Positions 39,321 through 50,099 are shown, counted from the stretch's first letter. The stretch: DNA of 64,000 bases from Rallus limicola (GCA_022605955.1 JAKCOZ010000007.1:34264991-34328990); one strand, 5' to 3'. The notes: a model not told the origin generated them from the letters alone. Program-made: numbers and translations.

Positions 39321-39400
39321 CTGGGTGGCGGGGCAGCCCGGGGCGCAGCCTGGCCTTCCGGGTTGCCGGGCGGCGCGTCACGGCCGCAGGTTGGCTGCCG
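39321..39400 (-). other. Candidate minus-strand first exon
   Basis: The minus strand reads CGCCACCCAG|GTAGGCTGCC with the last exon base at 39321. Upstream on that strand is CpG-island DNA, so a short untranslated first exon starting near 39.4 kb is possible. Only the donor is seen; the start is a guess. Confidence 0.3.
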
Positions 39401-39431
39401 GCGGCGGGCGGCGGGCGCGCTGCCGCATCGC

Positions 39432-39440
39432 TATAAAAGG
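39432..39440 (+). promoter_or_regulatory. TATA box TATAAAAGG
   Basis: A consensus TATA box flanked by GC-rich DNA (GC before, AAGCGGCGCGG after), with expected plus-strand initiation about 30 bp to the right, near 39465. TATA boxes inside CpG islands are uncommon and usually mark a focused, regulated start. Confidence 0.5.
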
Positions 39441-39510
39441 AAGCGGCGCGGGGGGAGGGAGAGGCGGCCCCGGCACCTTCGTCGCGCCCGGCCCCGATCC
39501 CCCCCGCCTA

Positions 39511-39525
39511 CCCACCCACCCACCC
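39511..39525. repeat. (CCCA)n tract
   Basis: Four CCC blocks separated by single A. The minus strand has G-quadruplex potential, about 75 bp right of the TATA box. Confidence 0.75.
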
Positions 39526-39964
39526 AGCCTCCCTCCGCGGGCAGCCGCGGCTTGCCCCGGGTATGCCCAGCGGGGCGGATGTCGCTCGGGTGGGGTGTCC
39601 TAGCCCGATTCTCCACAGCCGCGGAGGAATGCACGTATGGCCGGGGTGGGACCAAGAGCAGGCCGGCGCCCTCCGCCTCACACCCTAAAGCCCAGGCGCG
39701 GGTCTGCGGGCACATCCCAGGGGCGAGCAGGGACTCTCCGGGAGGAACCAGCCCTGGGCGGGAGCGTTGCCCTGGGCAAGCGGCATGGAGGACACGGGCG
39801 AGGCTTGGCGCCTGGCCGGCTCTGGGGGCCACTCACGCAAAGCCATCTCGCCAGCCTTCAGGCTGGGGCTAGTGTCAGGAAGGGCACCCCAGGGGCCAGG
39901 CCTGGGCATGGGGCCGTTGGCAACCCCAGATGCAGGAGGTGGTCCCTGCTATGTCTGCGGCCTG

Positions 39965-40002
39965 GATATCTGACCTGGCAGCCCAACCAGGTCAGTGAGA
40001 TA
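39965..40002. other. Inverted repeat (hairpin) with AGGTCA half-sites
   Basis: TGACCTGG at 39971-39978 pairs perfectly with CCAGGTCA at 39987-39994 across an 8-base spacer, and pairing can extend outward (GATATC with GAGATAT past a two-base bulge). The arms carry TGACCT/AGGTCA, the nuclear-receptor half-site. A plus-strand CAG|GTCAGT donor-like site is inside. Confidence 0.6.
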
Positions 40003-40140
40003 TTGCCTTGATAACTGACCCGGACAAACTAAAGAAAAGACTAGGCAGAGATGGACATTCCCTTCAAACCCCAACAGTCCCTTCAGTCTCCGGGGCTGTG
40101 CTTTGACAAGGGCACAGGTGTGACACCCCTGAAGCACCTT

Positions 40141-40395
40141 CATAGAATCATAGGCTCATAGAATGGTCTAGGTTGGAAGGGACCTCAAGGATGACAGAAT
40201 TCCAAACCCCCTGCCACAGGCAGGGACACCAGTCTCCAGCCCTGGATCTACACAAGGTTGCCCAGGGCCATATCCAACCTAGCCTTGAACACATCCAGGG
40301 ATGGGACATCCACCTCCTCTGAACAGCCTGTTCCAGCATCTTACCACTCTCTCTGAGCCCCTCTTTCTCAGTGTCTCTCTGAGGCCCCTTGCTCA
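40141..40395 (-). mobile_element. CR1 LINE, 3' end fragment
   Basis: The plus strand begins ATAGAATCATAGGCTCATAG and continues GGTTGGAAGGGACCTCAAGG and CAGCCTGTTCCAGCATCTTA, the reverse complement of the CR1 3' end. About 255 bp, non-coding. Confidence 0.93.
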
Positions 40396-41584
40396 GTTTC
40401 TCCCTCGTCTCACACCACTGACTGACAGCATCTCAGTCGCAGGAGGCATGAGGGCATCCAGCTCCCCATCTGCCCAGCAGGAAGGTTTCCCCCCCAGCAG
40501 CAGGTGCTCTTGTTCCCCTGCACCATCGATCTCTTTGAGGGATGGATAGGAATTAGTCAGCATTGTAAGGTAACTTCTTTAAATGGTGTTTTTGTGCCTG
40601 GCTTTACCGTTGGTTGCTGTCAGGGACCTGTGATGCTTCAGCTCACTCTGCAGACCCAGAGGGCCCATGCCACCACACATGTCTCGCTGTGATGGCCACA
40701 GAGGCTGCAGGTCTGGTCTTTGGCCCAAAGTGAATGGAGATGCAGGTAGGGGTGAGGCGGGGGCTCTGAGAAGCCGCGTGGGTAATGGGAGCCCTATGCA
40801 GAGGTACTACACTTGGTGTTGCCTTTTATATTCCAGCAGGCAAGCGGCTAAAGCTCTAGACCATGGGCACAGCAGGCTCTTCTTGCTATACAAAGAGGGG
40901 AACAATGACACCAAGGCAGACCTCAGTCTAAACAAACACTATGAGGGGTGGAATGGATGGAAATGATTTAAGCAGAATAGTGCCATGGGCAAGCGAGAGC
41001 AAAAAGTCCTGGTCTCAAGGGTTTCAAAGTGGAAAGTATTTTTCCAAGATCAAAATTAAGTATTTTATCCATCTAGACTCTCTGCACCCCAGGAAGGAAG
41101 GGGCAGGAGAAGGAGCTTTGCTGCGGCACCTGACAGCACCTCACTCAGACAGACCTGGTAGGAACACAAGTTCTCAGATAAACACTGATCCTGAGCAAAA
41201 TCCATCCCTAAGCAAGGTGACTGATCCAGACCTTCTCCAAGGAGGCAGTGAAGGTGACAGAACCATGTCTGAGGTGGACCTGGGCCCTGCCTGGGGCTGC
41301 TGCCAGGGACTGGTCTGGTGACAGCAGAACCTTCTTGATTACAAGAAGTGCTCCTGCTCACTGGATCTTGGACACAGACCCTGCCTGCACATCTAGTGCC
41401 TTCTGGGTCTTCACAGGGCCCAACTGCTATGGCAGCAAGTGGCAGTGCTGACCAGATGGCATGACTGTCCCGCTGCCCACCCTCCTCTATTATCATTTGC
41501 TAAGATCTGGTTGTTTCTTCTGGACAAGAGACCTTCCCTTCTTCATATCACTTAAATCTCTGCAGTACGGTGAGCTTTGAGGTG
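40396..41584. other. Non-coding sequence
   Basis: Unique sequence right of CpG island 2. No exon or repeat recognised. Confidence 0.45.
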
Positions 41585-42765
41585 AGTATACAGCCCATCT
41601 AAGTCAGGCATTAATGACCAGAAGCCTTCATGGGTGAACAAGGAGCTCCTGAGCAAAGTCAAACAGAAAAGGAAGCCTGCGGAGGGTAAAAGGAAGGGCA
41701 GGAAGCCTGGGAGGAATGTAGGGAAACTGCCCAAGCAGCCAAGGATGAGGTTAGGAAAGCTAAAGCCCTGATGAAATTGAATCTGTCCAGGGGTATCAAG
41801 GGCAATAAGAGAAGTCTCTGCATGTCAGTGATAAAAGGATGACGAGGCAAAATGTGGGCCCCCTCCAAAATGAAACAGGAGACCTGGTTACCCAGGATGA
41901 CAGCTGGGGTACTCAATGACTTTTTTGCCTCAGTCTTCCCCAGCAAGGGCTCTAGTCACACTGCCCAGGACACAGAAGGCAAAGGAAGGGACTGGGAGAA
42001 AGAAGAACCTGCCACTGTAGGAGAAGATCAGGTTTGAGAATATCTAAGGATGTTCAAGGTCCACAAGCCCATGGGACCTGACAAGATGCACCCACAGGTT
42101 CTGAAGGAACTGGCAGATGAACCACATAAGCCACTCTCTATTGTATTTAAGACATCGTGGCAGTCCAGTGAAGTTCCACTGACTGGAAGAAGGGAAACCC
42201 AATGCCCACTTTTAAACAGGGAAAAAGGAAGACCTGGGGACTACAGGCTGATCAGTCTCACCTCTGTGCCTGTCAAGATCCTGGAACAGATCTTTCTTGA
42301 AACTATGGACATGTTTGGTAACAGCCAACATGGCTTCAGTAAAGGGCAAATCACAAATGACAAATTTGGTGCCTGCCTATGACTGGCTTAAGCACTGGTG
42401 GGCAAGGGAGTAAAGACAGATGTCATCTACCTGGACTTGCAAAAAGCATGTGACACTGTCCCACATATTATCCTTGTCTCTAAAGTGGAGGCATGGATCT
42501 GACAGATGGTGGATAATGAATTGGCTGGACAGTCATACTCAAAGAGTTGCAATTGATGGCTCAATGTCCAAGCAAAGACAAGTGACAAATGGCTACTTAG
42601 AGTTGTCAAAGCCTGGAACAGGCTGCCCAGGGAGGGGGTTGAGTCACCATCCCTGGGTGTGTTTAAAAAAAGGGTAGATGAGGTACTTAGGGATATGATT
42701 AGCTTAGGATGGAAACGGTTTGACTCGATGATCTTAAAGGTCTTTTCCAACCTGGTGATTCTGTG
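41585..42765 (+). mobile_element. Long CR1 LINE copy with broken reverse transcriptase
   Basis: This is the longest CR1 in the window. It begins in the ORF2 region upstream of the reverse transcriptase (CCAGAAGCCTTCATGGGTGA), and the frame at 42050-42382 reads GPDKMHPQVLKELADEPHKP and later GDYRLISLTSVPVKILEQ and NSQHGFSKGQ, the fingers and palm motifs of a non-LTR reverse transcriptase. A further piece near 42420-42480 has DVIYLDLQKACDTV in pieces, the first catalytic aspartate region. After about 42590 the sequence jumps straight to the CR1 3' end (AAGCCTGGAACAGGCTGCCC ... GGTGATTCTGTGATA), so the catalytic core and much of ORF2 are deleted. Frameshifts are present. A dead copy. Confidence 0.92.
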
Positions 42766-44489
42766 ATACTGGCATCCCCAGGTCACTAAGGAAAGCTGCA
42801 GGCTTCCAACAGAAAACCACAGCACAAGCCCCGCTTAACAAACTTCTGCTGACCTCTGCTGCCCACGTTCAGCTGAGATGTGGCCTGTTCTTCTTCAGGC
42901 TGCAGTCCAGGAGTGCCGTCCAATCCTGTTTGTAAGGTTTTGATTTTTATTTAACCTCCAGCTCAGGGCACGTTGCCACCTCGTACCGTAGCAGGGACAT
43001 AGGAGCAGGGAGATGAAAAACATGACTTTACTAAGCCAGGTCTGAGAGCGGCTTCAGACTTAAGCTGTTGCATGCTGCTTCTTGCTCCTGAGTCTGCAGG
43101 TAGCTGTGGAAGTTCTTCCTGCAGTATTCCCTGGGGAAGAGACTGGGGCAATTAATTAGTCACCAAAACCCCCCAAGCCTGATGCTATTGCTTTGAACTG
43201 AGCAAGAGTAAATGCAATGAAGCACAAGAAACATCTTCAAGCCTTGGAGAAAAACAAATGCCATGGGGAAAAGGGACCTCGTCTGACATCGCCTTTCAGT
43301 GAAAAGCAGAGTGGTTATTTCTCCTCAGACACTACAAGAACTGAGACCAAACTGGGAGGAACTACAGGCTGGCATTAACTCTGGGTTTAAAGTTCCAGGT
43401 AAGCTTAAAGCTCAGTTTGAAACATTCTTCAGGTGGTACAGCAAGCGACCGGTCAGCTTCTCCTCTGCTCTGAGGTGGTTAGCAGATGCGACAGCTGTCA
43501 CAGATTGCTTGTCCCCTGCCCCTGCTATTATAAGAAGCGACAGGGGCAGACATCCGCCTCGCTGCAGACAGGAGGATCTGTTCTGAAATTTACAGAGGAA
43601 CAAGAAAAAGCCTGTTCCGGACACACTATGGTTCCTAGTGTCACTCCAAGAGCAGCTGGCGAGCACAAACCAAGGCTCGCAGGTCCTGGGCACACCGGAG
43701 CACAGGGTAATCTTCAGCCCAAGCTAACCAACAGCACTTGGTTTATCTCGCAAGGAAACTAGATCACTTTCCCAGCAGGTGACTGAGCTGTAAATCACAT
43801 TATGTGTAGCCCTACAAGTATCTTTAGGACAACTTGAAATAGTTTGTATTAGATAAGAGTATTTTTGGCTGGTAGCTAATAGAGATGAAAACCACTTGCA
43901 GTCCTGTGTGCGGTCTGTGTCCATCTAAATAGCCTCCAGACGTGGTTTAGAAGGGCTAAACTGTCTCATAAAAGCAGCCCTAACCACCTTAATCTCAAGA
44001 CTAAGTTGATGACTTGTCTGTAAGCATTTAAGTTCTGAAGTTGAACTTTATTTGCTCCTCTGCCCTGTCTAGTTTCTTGGCATAGGAGGGTCACTGGTGT
44101 AGGGGATAACTGGCATGAAATGATGTCACAGGGTTGTTAGTGGGGACAGTAACCTTTTTTTTTTTCTTGATGCTCAGGTGAACTGTCACACAGATACCAA
44201 GTTTGGGGATGGGGGGAAGCATCAGTTAAATCACATCAGGGTGTCTGGGGTATTGTTGGGCAGGGGGGAGCTCCTTCTGAGTTTCATTGATCAGTGTGGA
44301 AGATCTGCACCTTTTTCACTGGTTTTGATGATCAGTCTTCAACCACAGGCTCTAAGTTTGCCAGGAAAGGCTGAAACTCAAATGAGGGAGTTCTCTGGGC
44401 AGTCATTTATCTCGGGGTCTTCTGCCCCAAACAGCATGAGATATCCACCTCACTGTTCACTTGCAGAAGAAAATCAAGACTTGTTGCTG
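42766..44489. other. Non-coding sequence with a hairpin
   Basis: Unique sequence containing the inverted repeat at 43516-43549. No exon or transposon recognised. Confidence 0.45.
43516..43549. other. GC-rich 9-bp inverted repeat
   Basis: CTGCCCCTG at 43516-43524 and CAGGGGCAG at 43541-43549 are perfect reverse complements around a 16-base AT-rich loop (CTATTATAAGAAGCGA). It would make a stable hairpin in RNA. No gene context. Confidence 0.7.
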
Positions 44490-44660
44490 GAGAACCCACC
44501 TGAAATACTGCATCTAGCTTTGGAGCCCTCAGCTCAAGGGCACGGACCTCTTGGAGAGGCTCCAGAGGAGCAGGTGTCCCTGCTTACTCAGGTGGTGTGA
44601 CTAATGACCATTAGAGGTCCCATCCAGCCTAATGCATTCTGTGTTTTTACGATTCTAGAT
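44490..44660 (+). mobile_element. CR1 LINE, internally deleted fragment
   Basis: ACCTGAAATACTGCATCTAG, TTTGGAGCCCTCAGCTCAAG and GAGAGGCTCCAGAGGAGCAG match the CR1 ORF2 end. The sequence then passes quickly to AGGTCCCATCCAGCCTAATG and an ATTCTGTG-type terminus, so the middle is deleted. Confidence 0.8.
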
Positions 44661-45599
44661 GCACACAATACAAGGAGGGCTGAGAAGCAAGGATATGGGA
44701 ACCAGCAGGTCTGAGTGCTGTTATCTGAAATGGTGTGGCAAGGTGGAAACTGAGCAAGAGCAGAGTATTTAACCAGACTGCTTCCCCTGTCCCGTGACCA
44801 TATGTCACACACCCCTCACCCCCTATGGAACTTAAAAAGCCCAAAACGAACTCAGCAGAGTATTCTGCAACAAACCCAGGCACAGGTCAGCATTGAAGCA
44901 GTGACCTTCCCACAGCAGTGACCTTCCCACAAGAGTCTCCAGAGCCCTGTGCCGTTGTCATTACTATTTTTGATACAAACCAGACCTGATAACTCCATGC
45001 TCCAACTTTTCCTCTGCCTAAAGGATGTTGCCATTGCTTTCCAGCAATTCCAAGTGACTTCTGGAGCAGTTTTGAGAGGTAAGGATCTTAAATGAAAAGC
45101 TTCTAAGAACTGAGTCAGGGAGTGTGACAAATAATCTCTGGGAGCCGGGTCAGAGCTGGAATTCTAAGCAGCAATGTCACTCCATCCAGGCAAGGTTTGA
45201 GAGCTGCTGTTGGGTTTGGTAATGCTGCCCGGGGGCAGAGGAGGGTGTCCTAGGGAGACAGGGCTGTGCCAGGAAGTTTTCAACCCCGAGGGCCGGCTGC
45301 AGAACACAAGGCACAGGGCTGGCTTTCCACAGAGCCTACTGAAGCCACAAAGAAAACAATCGAAACTCGGGGACAAAGTAAGTGTTTTGATGCTAACTTT
45401 AGTAAGTAAAGTTTTCCAGATAAAGGCAATTGCATCCATATTTAACAGCTGTTAGAGATACACATTGAATTGCATTATATAAGGGGTGCTTTATATTCAA
45501 GAGGAAACATTTCAAGTGGTTTAGTTCTACCTGTTTGGAATCCAGACTTTCTCCCTAGAAGATATTCCAGTTGACAAAAGGGCCTTGTTCAGATATCTG
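44661..45599. other. Non-coding sequence between CR1 and the ASAP1 3' end
   Basis: Unique sequence with an exact 17-bp tandem duplication at 44897-44930. Nothing else recognised. Confidence 0.5.
44897..44930. repeat. Exact 17-bp tandem duplication
   Basis: AGCAGTGACCTTCCCAC occurs twice with no gap and no mismatch, suggesting a recent slippage or a polymorphic site. Confidence 0.9.
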
Positions 45600-45615
45600 G
45601 GATCAACTGAATACA

Positions 45616-45621
45616 TTTATT
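45616..45621 (-). terminator. ASAP1: Candidate distal ASAP1 polyadenylation signal AATAAA
   Basis: The plus strand reads TTTATT here, giving AATAAA in the ASAP1 direction. It is the most distal of four such hexamers after the stop. Cleavage would be expected roughly 15-25 nt to the left. Hexamers are frequent in AT-rich DNA, so this stays a candidate. Confidence 0.45.
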
Positions 45622-48176
45622 TAAAAGCAATTTTAAATATCAAAAAAGTAGAAATTAACGCATACAGTACTCAAAAACTGTCACATTAAATACGTGAATA
45701 GACACGTGTACTGATGGTTTTTTACCTTAACATTCAATGAGAAGTCAAGATTTCAGCTAGTGGCATGACCAGATCTGATTTCTGTACACGTTGATGTACT
45801 ATGTAATAAAAAAATAAATAGCAATCGTTGTTCAACAGTAAATAAGACATCATCTGCAGATCATAACCTCCCCCTCTGGGGGCACCTTCCCCTGCCCCTC
45901 CCCCCAAACCCTTATCAGCTAATTTTCCATAAAGTTTTAGACTTTCCAAATACTATGTCATGTACAAAATTGCAGACAGTGGCTCATTGAGTTCAAATAT
46001 AATACTGCACTTAAACTCAATCAATATCATACATTTTCAGATTTCTTATGACCCACAATAAGCCAGAATAAACAGAACTATTGTTCCCAATGGAACTCAT
46101 TTAATTTTATAAAATGCATATGTATACTATTTTAAAGAGCGTAGAAAAGAATAGACATTTGACTCTACATAATTTTACATGCCTAGGTTTTCTTTATATG
46201 ATTTGCTTTTATCAGTTTATTTCAAGATCACTTAAAAATACAATTGACCATAAAAGTGAATAGGTTTTGTTCTTTAATGCAACTTAAAACATCGTAGTAA
46301 TGGATAAAATGGAATGCTAAATAAATGCTAATCCTGACTTCCTTTCCATAAAAAAACAGAATAAAGCCTGAAATACTGGAGCTGGTAATACTGAAGGATT
46401 AGATGCCAGCAGGCTCGCTCACTCACTGCGTAATTAATTCATTTAAATAATTTTTTCTTATAAATGAGAAAAACATTAACAGGTGATAGATGTTTTGCAT
46501 TTTATTTCCATATGGGGTTTAGACTGGTATTTGTTTCTATATTAACCACAAACAGAATTAAATATTCACTGACTACAGTCTCGTAAAACTGAATTAAAAA
46601 ATGAAAGCCCTCAGAAAGCCTGAGAGGTGTCTGTATGGAATGAAAAAACCTTCCCATGCAGCCAAGACAACCTGCTTGGAGATCGCAGCGCTAGGTACCG
46701 AAGCCAAAATAACACTGAAAGCAAGTGATACAAAGCTACATGTGAAAGTCATGGAACCTGCTACGGACAAACCACAACTGCATGATGTTTCAAAGCTAAA
46801 AAAATGGTGCTGAGAGTGATACAGGAAATGAAAGTTCTCAGGAATACATGTAAGTGTTTTCTGGCAATGCAGCTTTATACCAACTTTCAAGAAACCTCAG
46901 GTCCGATGCAGCCTTCCAAAGATTTGCTTAGAAATCAGCTTTATAGCTGTATGTCTGTTACTGGGTGCTTTGAGACTCTCACAGTTCCAGTTTGGTGAAT
47001 TCTACAAAACCAGCCTGACACTTGTGATCTGAGTGCTATTAACAGCCTGACCACACGCATGAGAGGTCATCTAAACTCCCACTTTTTCAGAGCAATTACA
47101 GACAATTTAAATTTATCCTTATATCACCACATAAGAAATTTTATTTCAGGTAACTAACTTTTTAGCAAGGTTGAAGACAGAGGAAAAAAAAAAACCCCAC
47201 AAAATCATTTTTCAAAGAGCCAATTTAGCTACAAACAAATACTGTTGCAAGCTCACGTTAACCTGAATAGCGATTAAGTTAAAATGTTCTCTTCTTCAAA
47301 TGTAGCTATATGACTACAGTGCTACTTTTGTACAAAGGCAGGTTTCAAGTAAGCATCTAAATGCATGCATAATGTCAACAGTTAAACATTTTCTAGAAGT
47401 CCTCAGTTACTAAGAATTCAGTGAAAGAAACCAGCAAATTTCACACATACCTACTAAAGAACAATAGGACTAATTTTCATTAAAGTATGTTTTCGAATGA
47501 AATAAATTTGTTGTAACTTTTTCTAGTGAGGTAATGTCACAGGGGAACTGCAATCACAGTTTGGCATAGGTCCATAGAATATAAACATGAAATGCCGTAT
47601 GCACACCATAAAACATTACTGTTACCTGTAAAGTCAGTGAATATTTGTCTTCATAATTACACTTAACTGAGCACTATATTAAATAAATACCGAAGTGGGT
47701 TTCATCGCTGTAAACTGCATACACTTATAAACTGCAGACCGATTTTGAAATTGTCCAAATCCATTCACTCATTCTAACTTTCTGCTAATTGTATATTGAG
47801 AATAGCGAGTTATGAGGAACAGTCATTTCTGTACAGTGACGTGGTTGACGGAGACCACCTACGCTGGGAAAGCTGGCAGTTCATACCTATGTTGAACAGC
47901 ATAGACAGAGGTGTAAGTGCTAAATGCCGAGGATGGCTTCAATGAACCCAATAAGGCGTGCCAGGTTCCAAGGCTACCATAATACTGGCAAAGGCAGAAT
48001 AACACGGTATATTTACAAGACATAGAATTCAACCTCATGAGGTGAAACTTAAATGAATTCTTAATTTGTAACAGCAGCTATATATACAATTGTGCACAGG
48101 ATTACAGGGAGGCAGCAGCGTTCGCTTTTGCTAAAAAGCCCGTCTTGCGTGAAGAATGTGCAATGCTCAAGTTTAG

Positions 48177-48203
48177 GATTTGTTTGTTTGTTTGTTTGTT
48201 TTT
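48177..48203 (+). repeat. (TTTG)n microsatellite beside the ASAP1 stop
   Basis: About six TTTG units on the plus strand ((CAAA)n in the ASAP1 sense) end at the ASAP1 stop codons, so the repeat forms the very start of the 3' UTR. Tetranucleotide repeats of this length are commonly length-variable. Confidence 0.9.
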
Positions 48204-48204
48204 A

Positions 48205-48279
48205 CTAGTCCGATAGAATGTGCACAAAGGACACCGGAAAGACCCCTTTCCTCTCTGGCTGTCCTTCGATGTGGCCGAT
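48205..48279 (-). CDS. ASAP1: ASAP1 terminal coding exon, end of SH3 domain and stop
   Basis: The last coding segment is 75 nt: 24 codons reading IGHIEGQPERKGVFPVSFVH and then ILSD, and a TAG stop at 48205-48207. The acceptor is CTCCTGTGTTGCAG. It completes the SH3 domain with the conserved G-x-FP-x-x-(Y/F)V pattern seen here as GVFPVSFV. The ILSD terminus is that of ASAP1. The stop is followed directly by a second stop in frame, TAA at 48202-48204, and then by a (CAAA)n microsatellite. Codon choice is ordinary. The exon is too short to stand out alone, but it joins in phase 0 to the preceding SH3 exon, so the call is firm. Confidence 0.98.
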   Translation of the reverse strand: MGHIEGQPERKGVFPVSFVHILSD

Positions 48280-50099
48280 CTGCAACACAGGAGAAAAACA
48301 CACACATGTATCTGTACTGGTACGCACATCGACACGCGGGTGGCCGTAGCCGTAGGAAGCAGTGGAACCGCACAGATCCCAGGGAGCAGCTCAAAGCAAA
48401 CCTCAGTTAACACCTGGATTTGTGAAACACATGAAAACCCAGAGAAACAAAGCCACCTAAATCCAAAGAGAACAAAATGACTACAACTGAATATGGAAGG
48501 GCTGCAAAGACCAGTGAATTTCCAGAGTCTCACCTAAACAGAAGCCTTGTTTTCATTTGTCTGACCTATCTCGTTACTGCAAGTGGGTTCTTTCAAACCC
48601 ACTCGTCTCAGTTACTGAGTAACTCCTAAACATTGCACTTGAGGGAAATGACAAAGAAGTGATTTTCTTTATAGAACATAAATATATATATATATATATA
48701 TATAAATAGCCCCTCTATTTTCTCAATGAATCAGTATGATTCCTAATGGTTTACGTGCATACTAGCATTTATATCAGCTCAGTATTGCCTTATAAAGTAG
48801 TCTTCATGTACACCTTCTTAACATGTTTGGCATAATCATCAGTTATAAGGAAACAGCCAAGCAACTTCTTAAAAAAAGGAATTTTCTAGATGAACTTTAC
48901 ATCTTTAAAATTCATAATTATAAGGAGCTATCAAACTGATAGCAGCAGAGTAGCAGCCTTGACTGACCACATAACCCTCCTGGCTCCAGTGCTGCTCACT
49001 ACTTTCAGAATAATAATGTACCTCCTTCCTCTTCCACAGGCTCACAAAATGGGAAGGGGAAACATGCAGGGCTGGCCATTTCCTCTTGTAGAGCCAAATT
49101 TTTGAAGCATATGAGTCAAGAGCCCTCATTTCCCTTCTCAGAAACACTCAGACTGGAGCACTTGATGGAACTTGTCAGGCATGTTCCCCGGGATCTTAAA
49201 AAGCCACTTCACAAGACCGATTCAGCCACTAATGCACCTGTAATCAGGGACTGGATGGTATGGGTAACCCACCAGCTTTCCACTGGGCACTGTGCCCTCA
49301 GTACCATCTTTTCAGTTGAAAATCTTCCAGAGGAAACTGTAGCTAGAACCTAACCAGCAAGGGGTGTGCTGCTCTTGCATTAGGAAATCATAGGCAGCAC
49401 TGCAATAAGAATTTGGTTTAAAGCAAAATCTGTCTCATTTTCCCCAGTGATAATTCTTAGGCAGGGAAGCATGATGTATGATGTAGCAGGGTTTTGGAGG
49501 CTGGAAGTAGGGTTGAAAAAAACCTGATGTTCACACTCAAGAACCAAAGAACAAAATGCAGTCCCTAGTATTACACAAACCAATGGTATGGGAGGGAAGA
49601 AGGGAAAGAAAATGTTAACCGCTTCTCATTTAAGGAGGAAAACCATCAGCTTACAGCAGTTACCAGTAGTCTTTCAGAGTTCCAGAAACCTTGTACGTGT
49701 AACTTCACATCCCTGGTGAACTGAAGACAATTTCCTATTGAATTTTTCATGAAGAGTGTAAACATGGAGTAAAACTCACCACCCCTTCTTTTAATGAAAG
49801 GCTAGTGTGCATTACAGAGTGGCATATGTAAACACATGTTGTTATGAGCCAGCAATAAACCAAACCTAGTCAGGACAGTTTGAGCAGGCTCTCAGGAAGA
49901 GACAGAAGCTACCAGAGAAGCAGCGTCTTCTCTAATAGGAGTTTAAGGGCTGCTTGTTAGTTCAGGAAAAAAACCTCCCAAAAATCAACAAAATAAAACA
50001 ACCCAAAACAAGAACAAATCCCTCAGATTTGGAAAAAGAGGCTTTCCTTTAAAAGTCATAAGCAAGCTATGTGGAACTATAAAGGAAGAAGATACATAC
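48280..50099 (-). other. ASAP1: ASAP1 intron between the two SH3 exons
   Basis: A 1.8-kb intron with donor GTATGT and acceptor TTGCAG on the minus strand. It holds an (AT)n microsatellite at about 48682-48704 and otherwise AT-rich unique sequence. I see no transposon and no further exon in it. Confidence 0.85.
48682..48704. repeat. (AT)n microsatellite
   Basis: About 11 uninterrupted AT units inside an ASAP1 intron. Confidence 0.9.

Larger units (their letters stand above)
38500..39870. promoter_or_regulatory. CpG island 2, probable promoter region
   Basis: A second sharp rise in GC and CpG. It contains a TATAAAAGG box on the plus strand (39432-39440), a minus-strand donor CCACCCAG|GTAGGC (39321/39320), another possible minus donor GC|GTGAGT near 39.83 kb, and a 45-bp tandem repeat. 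The direction of transcription is not settled: the TATA box points toward ASAP1, the donor points away from it. In mammals CYRIB has alternative first exons extending toward the ASAP1 3' end, so an upstream CYRIB promoter is one explanation; a divergent or lone non-coding RNA promoter is the other. Confidence 0.6.
45600..48204 (-). other. ASAP1: Probable ASAP1 3' UTR
   Basis: On the minus strand this AT-rich stretch follows the ASAP1 stop codon with no transposon and no convincing open frame, as expected of a long vertebrate 3' UTR. It starts with TAA and a (CAAA) repeat. AATAAA hexamers on the minus strand lie at 47140-47145, 46501-46506, 46216-46221 and 45616-45621. The last would give a UTR of about 2.6 kb, close to what I recall for mammalian ASAP1, so I place the end near 45.6 kb. 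Shorter forms using the earlier signals are possible. The end is inferred, not seen. Confidence 0.6.

Noticed and set aside
38778..39872. Long plus-strand open frame of 364 codons in CpG island 2
   Set aside because: It runs straight through the TATA box and island, has R/P/G/A-rich composition as expected from random GC-rich DNA, and shows no recognisable domain.
42050..42382. Reverse-transcriptase-like open frame as a possible host gene
   Set aside because: It belongs to a CR1 element with frameshifts and a deleted catalytic core, so it is a transposon remnant.
46601..46813. Small plus-strand open frame within the ASAP1 3' UTR
   Set aside because: It is antisense to the UTR, short, and without recognisable similarity.
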